A stretch of 64,000 nt of DNA, taken from positions 124,001 to 188,000 of the forward strand of contig JAZPZD010000019.1 in NCBI GenBank assembly GCA_045544515.1, given 5' to 3'. The notes below the pieces were generated by a model. The model did not search any database, was not told the DNA's origin, and saw nothing but the letters and a program-made list of their open reading frames with translations. The position numbers and the translations under genes were made by a program. Position 1 is the stretch's first letter, and every line of letters starts with the position of its first letter. The stretch is from RGIG8748 sp045544515 (GTDB lineage Bacteria > Bacillota > Clostridia > UMGS1810). This document shows positions 62,694-64,000 of this stretch, piece by piece.

Positions 62694-63836
62694 TTATGTC
62701 ATCTGTTGTAAAGCTATTTCTTGTATTGCACAGGCTGTTTTTTCTATATCATCCAAGGTGTTAAACACACCTGCACTAACTCGTACTGTGCCAGTGGTAT
62801 CTGTTCCTATGGATTTGTGTGCAGTATATGCACAGTGAAATCCGGCTCTTGTGGCAATGTCATATTCAATACTCAATCTGCCGGACAAAATCATTGCGTC
62901 AATGCCATCTAATGTAAATGACAAAACAGATGTCCTGGGTCTTTTTTGGTCATAGCCCCAGATCCTTACACCTCGGATACAGGATAATTTCTGTGCAAGA
63001 GTATTAATCAGTTTGTTTTCTTTATACAAAATCTCATCCTGACCGATATCTTTTATATACTCTATTGCCTTTGAAAGACCGGCAATTCCTGATACATTTA
63101 AAGTTCCGCTTTCCAATTTATCAGGGAGAAAATCGGGTTGCACAAGAAGTTTAGACATACTGCCTGTTCCGCCCAAAATGATTGGTTTCAAATCCCGATT
63201 TGAATTAACGCATAAAGCTCCCGTTCCTGTAGGACCCAAAAGTCCTTTGTGCCCTGGAAGTGCAAGAAAGTCTATGCCAATCTTTTTCATATCTATTTTA
63301 ACAGCTCCTCCGCCTTGCGAAGCATCGAGCAAAAACGGTATTCCGTTTTTATTTGCGATAGCGCAAAATTCTTTAAACGGCTGAACAGAACCGCATACAT
63401 TTGATGATAATGTGCATATTATAAGTGCCGTGTTGGGTTTGATTAGTTTTTCCAAATGCGCAGCATCGGTATAACCCGAGCTGTCAGCAAACAAAACATC
63501 GTACTCGCAACCAGTATCGGCAAGAGGACGCATAACGCTGTTGTGCTCCATAGAAGTAATTATTGCGTGGCTTTTTTTATTTAAAATACCTTTTATTACA
63601 ATGTTGAGTGCTTGTGTGGCATTTAAGGTGAATATAATATTTTCGGGATTGTCAAGACCAAAAATATCACAAATTTTGCATCTGCAATTAAAGACCTCTT
63701 CTTGAGCTTTGAGAGCCATTTTGTGAGCACTTCTGCCCGGATTGGCACAGTATTCAAGCATACATTTAACTACCTCTTCTGTAACACAAGAAGGCTTTGG
63801 AAACGAAGTTGCCGCATTATCTAAATATATCATCAT
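62694..63836 (-). CDS. Cysteine desulfurase-like class V aminotransferase
   Basis: A 380-residue PLP enzyme that fits the EF2568/TIGR01977 type of cysteine desulfurase. MIYLDNAATSFPKPSCV is the N-terminal signature, the PLP Lys is in LPGHKGLLGPTG, and the active Cys is in RAGFHCAYTAHKSIGT. Adjacent to a DUF3343 gene, which supports a role in sulfur or selenium transfer. Two ATGs (63836, 63833) follow AGGTGA; an upstream TTG overlaps the DUF3343 stop. Confidence 0.9.
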   Translation of the reverse strand: MMIYLDNAATSFPKPSCVTEEVVKCMLEYCANPGRSAHKMALKAQEEVFNCRCKICDIFGLDNPENIIFTLNATQALNIVIKGILNKKSHAIITSMEHNSVMRPLADTGCEYDVLFADSSGYTDAAHLEKLIKPNTALIICTLSSNVCGSVQPFKEFCAIANKNGIPFLLDASQGGGAVKIDMKKIGIDFLALPGHKGLLGPTGTGALCVNSNRDLKPIILGGTGSMSKLLVQPDFLPDKLESGTLNVSGIAGLSKAIEYIKDIGQDEILYKENKLINTLAQKLSCIRGVRIWGYDQKRPRTSVLSFTLDGIDAMILSGRLSIEYDIATRAGFHCAYTAHKSIGTDTTGTVRVSAGVFNTLDDIEKTACAIQEIALQQMT

Positions 63837-63844
63837 ATCACCTG

Positions 63845-64000
63845 TCAATATAATTTTTCGTATGTTTGGGAATCATACACACCCTTTGAAGACACTCCGG
63901 AAACCTTGATAATATTTAGTGCCTGCATCATATCGTATGCATCAATTTCAAGGCAGTATGTGCATCCAAGATACGAAAGCTCCTTGGGAGCCTGAACTAT
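63845..64000 (-). CDS. DUF3343 (Se/S carrier-like) protein, 5' part missing
   Basis: The last 51 codons of a gene that enters from the right edge. The end reads APKELSYLGCTYCLEID, then DAYDMMQALNIIKVSG, finishing YDSQTYEKLY. The Cys-x2-Cys pair and following helix fit the DUF3343 family, which is often found next to class V cysteine desulfurases and is proposed as a sulfur or selenium carrier. Its stop overlaps the start region of the desulfurase-like gene, so the two are coupled. Confidence 0.7.
   Translation of the reverse strand: MVQAPKELSYLGCTYCLEIDAYDMMQALNIIKVSGVSSKGVYDSQTYEKLY

Noticed and set aside
1..64000. CRISPR arrays, insertion sequences, prophage, tRNA or rRNA genes
   Set aside because: No regularly spaced repeats of CRISPR size, no transposase or integrase motifs, and no intergenic gap with cloverleaf-like sequence were found by eye; a tRNAscan run would be needed to be certain.

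Overview
The window is one contiguous stretch of a low-GC Firmicutes chromosome, most likely an anaerobic, spore-forming member of class Clostridia. This rests on spoIID, a spoIIQ-type gene and spoVG, the hydrogenase-maturation GTPase HydF, AddAB recombination, SLH-domain surface proteins, strong GGAGG-type ribosome binding sites, and many TTGACA-N17-TATAAT-like promoters. No rRNA, tRNA, CRISPR array, transposase or phage gene was found, so the assignment cannot be narrowed. Coding density is high, and convergent genes are usually separated by clear hairpin terminators.

Region 1 (1-8600) is a carbohydrate-uptake locus. Transcribed leftward are a solute-binding lipoprotein, two LplB/LplC-type permeases, a secreted protein of unknown function and a large secreted glycosidase cut by the window edge. 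A divergent gene (7445-8566) encodes a LacI-like sensor whose DNA-binding domain appears to sit at the C-terminus. Repeated CTTTGR-type boxes lie between the divergent transcripts. Region 2 (8604-15679, leftward) holds ywlG, a MATE transporter and mgtE. In front of mgtE is an unassigned leader: a 29-codon ORF framed by a 10-bp complementary pair and followed by an intrinsic terminator. Then come lgt and a pair of M16 peptidase-like genes.

Region 3 (15860-29251) is housekeeping: spoVG, proS, lspA, an RluD-type pseudouridine synthase, aspS, hisS, hydF, a phosphohexomutase, a second pseudouridine synthase, a small membrane protein and thrS. Region 4 (29270-35885) carries zinc ABC uptake (znuA-znuC-znuB) with mntP, a membrane-anchored metallo-beta-lactamase-fold protein that has lost its metal ligands, and an SLH-GH18 cell-wall protein. 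Region 5 (35897-43657) has an Lrp-type regulator overlapping an aminotransferase, trmL, degV, the lower glycolysis genes pgk-tpiA-gpmI, and an EamA exporter.

Region 6 (43660-49812) has a C_GCAxxG_C_C protein, a zinc/cadmium resistance pair (ArsR-type sensor and P-type ATPase) with a perfect operator palindrome, the sporulation pair spoIIQ-like/spoIID, and citrate synthase. Region 7 (49813-64000, leftward) has a DUF3343 fragment, a cysteine desulfurase-like protein, rlmH, a DUF2500 protein, a divergent GH36 enzyme, addB-addA, a possible 35-residue membrane peptide, an aldo/keto reductase with ferredoxin-like cysteines, and a membrane pseudokinase with a TPR-like outer domain.

The best candidates for something undescribed are the mgtE leader, the N-lobe-less pseudokinase, the LacI-like regulator with its box array, and the ligand-less MBL protein.
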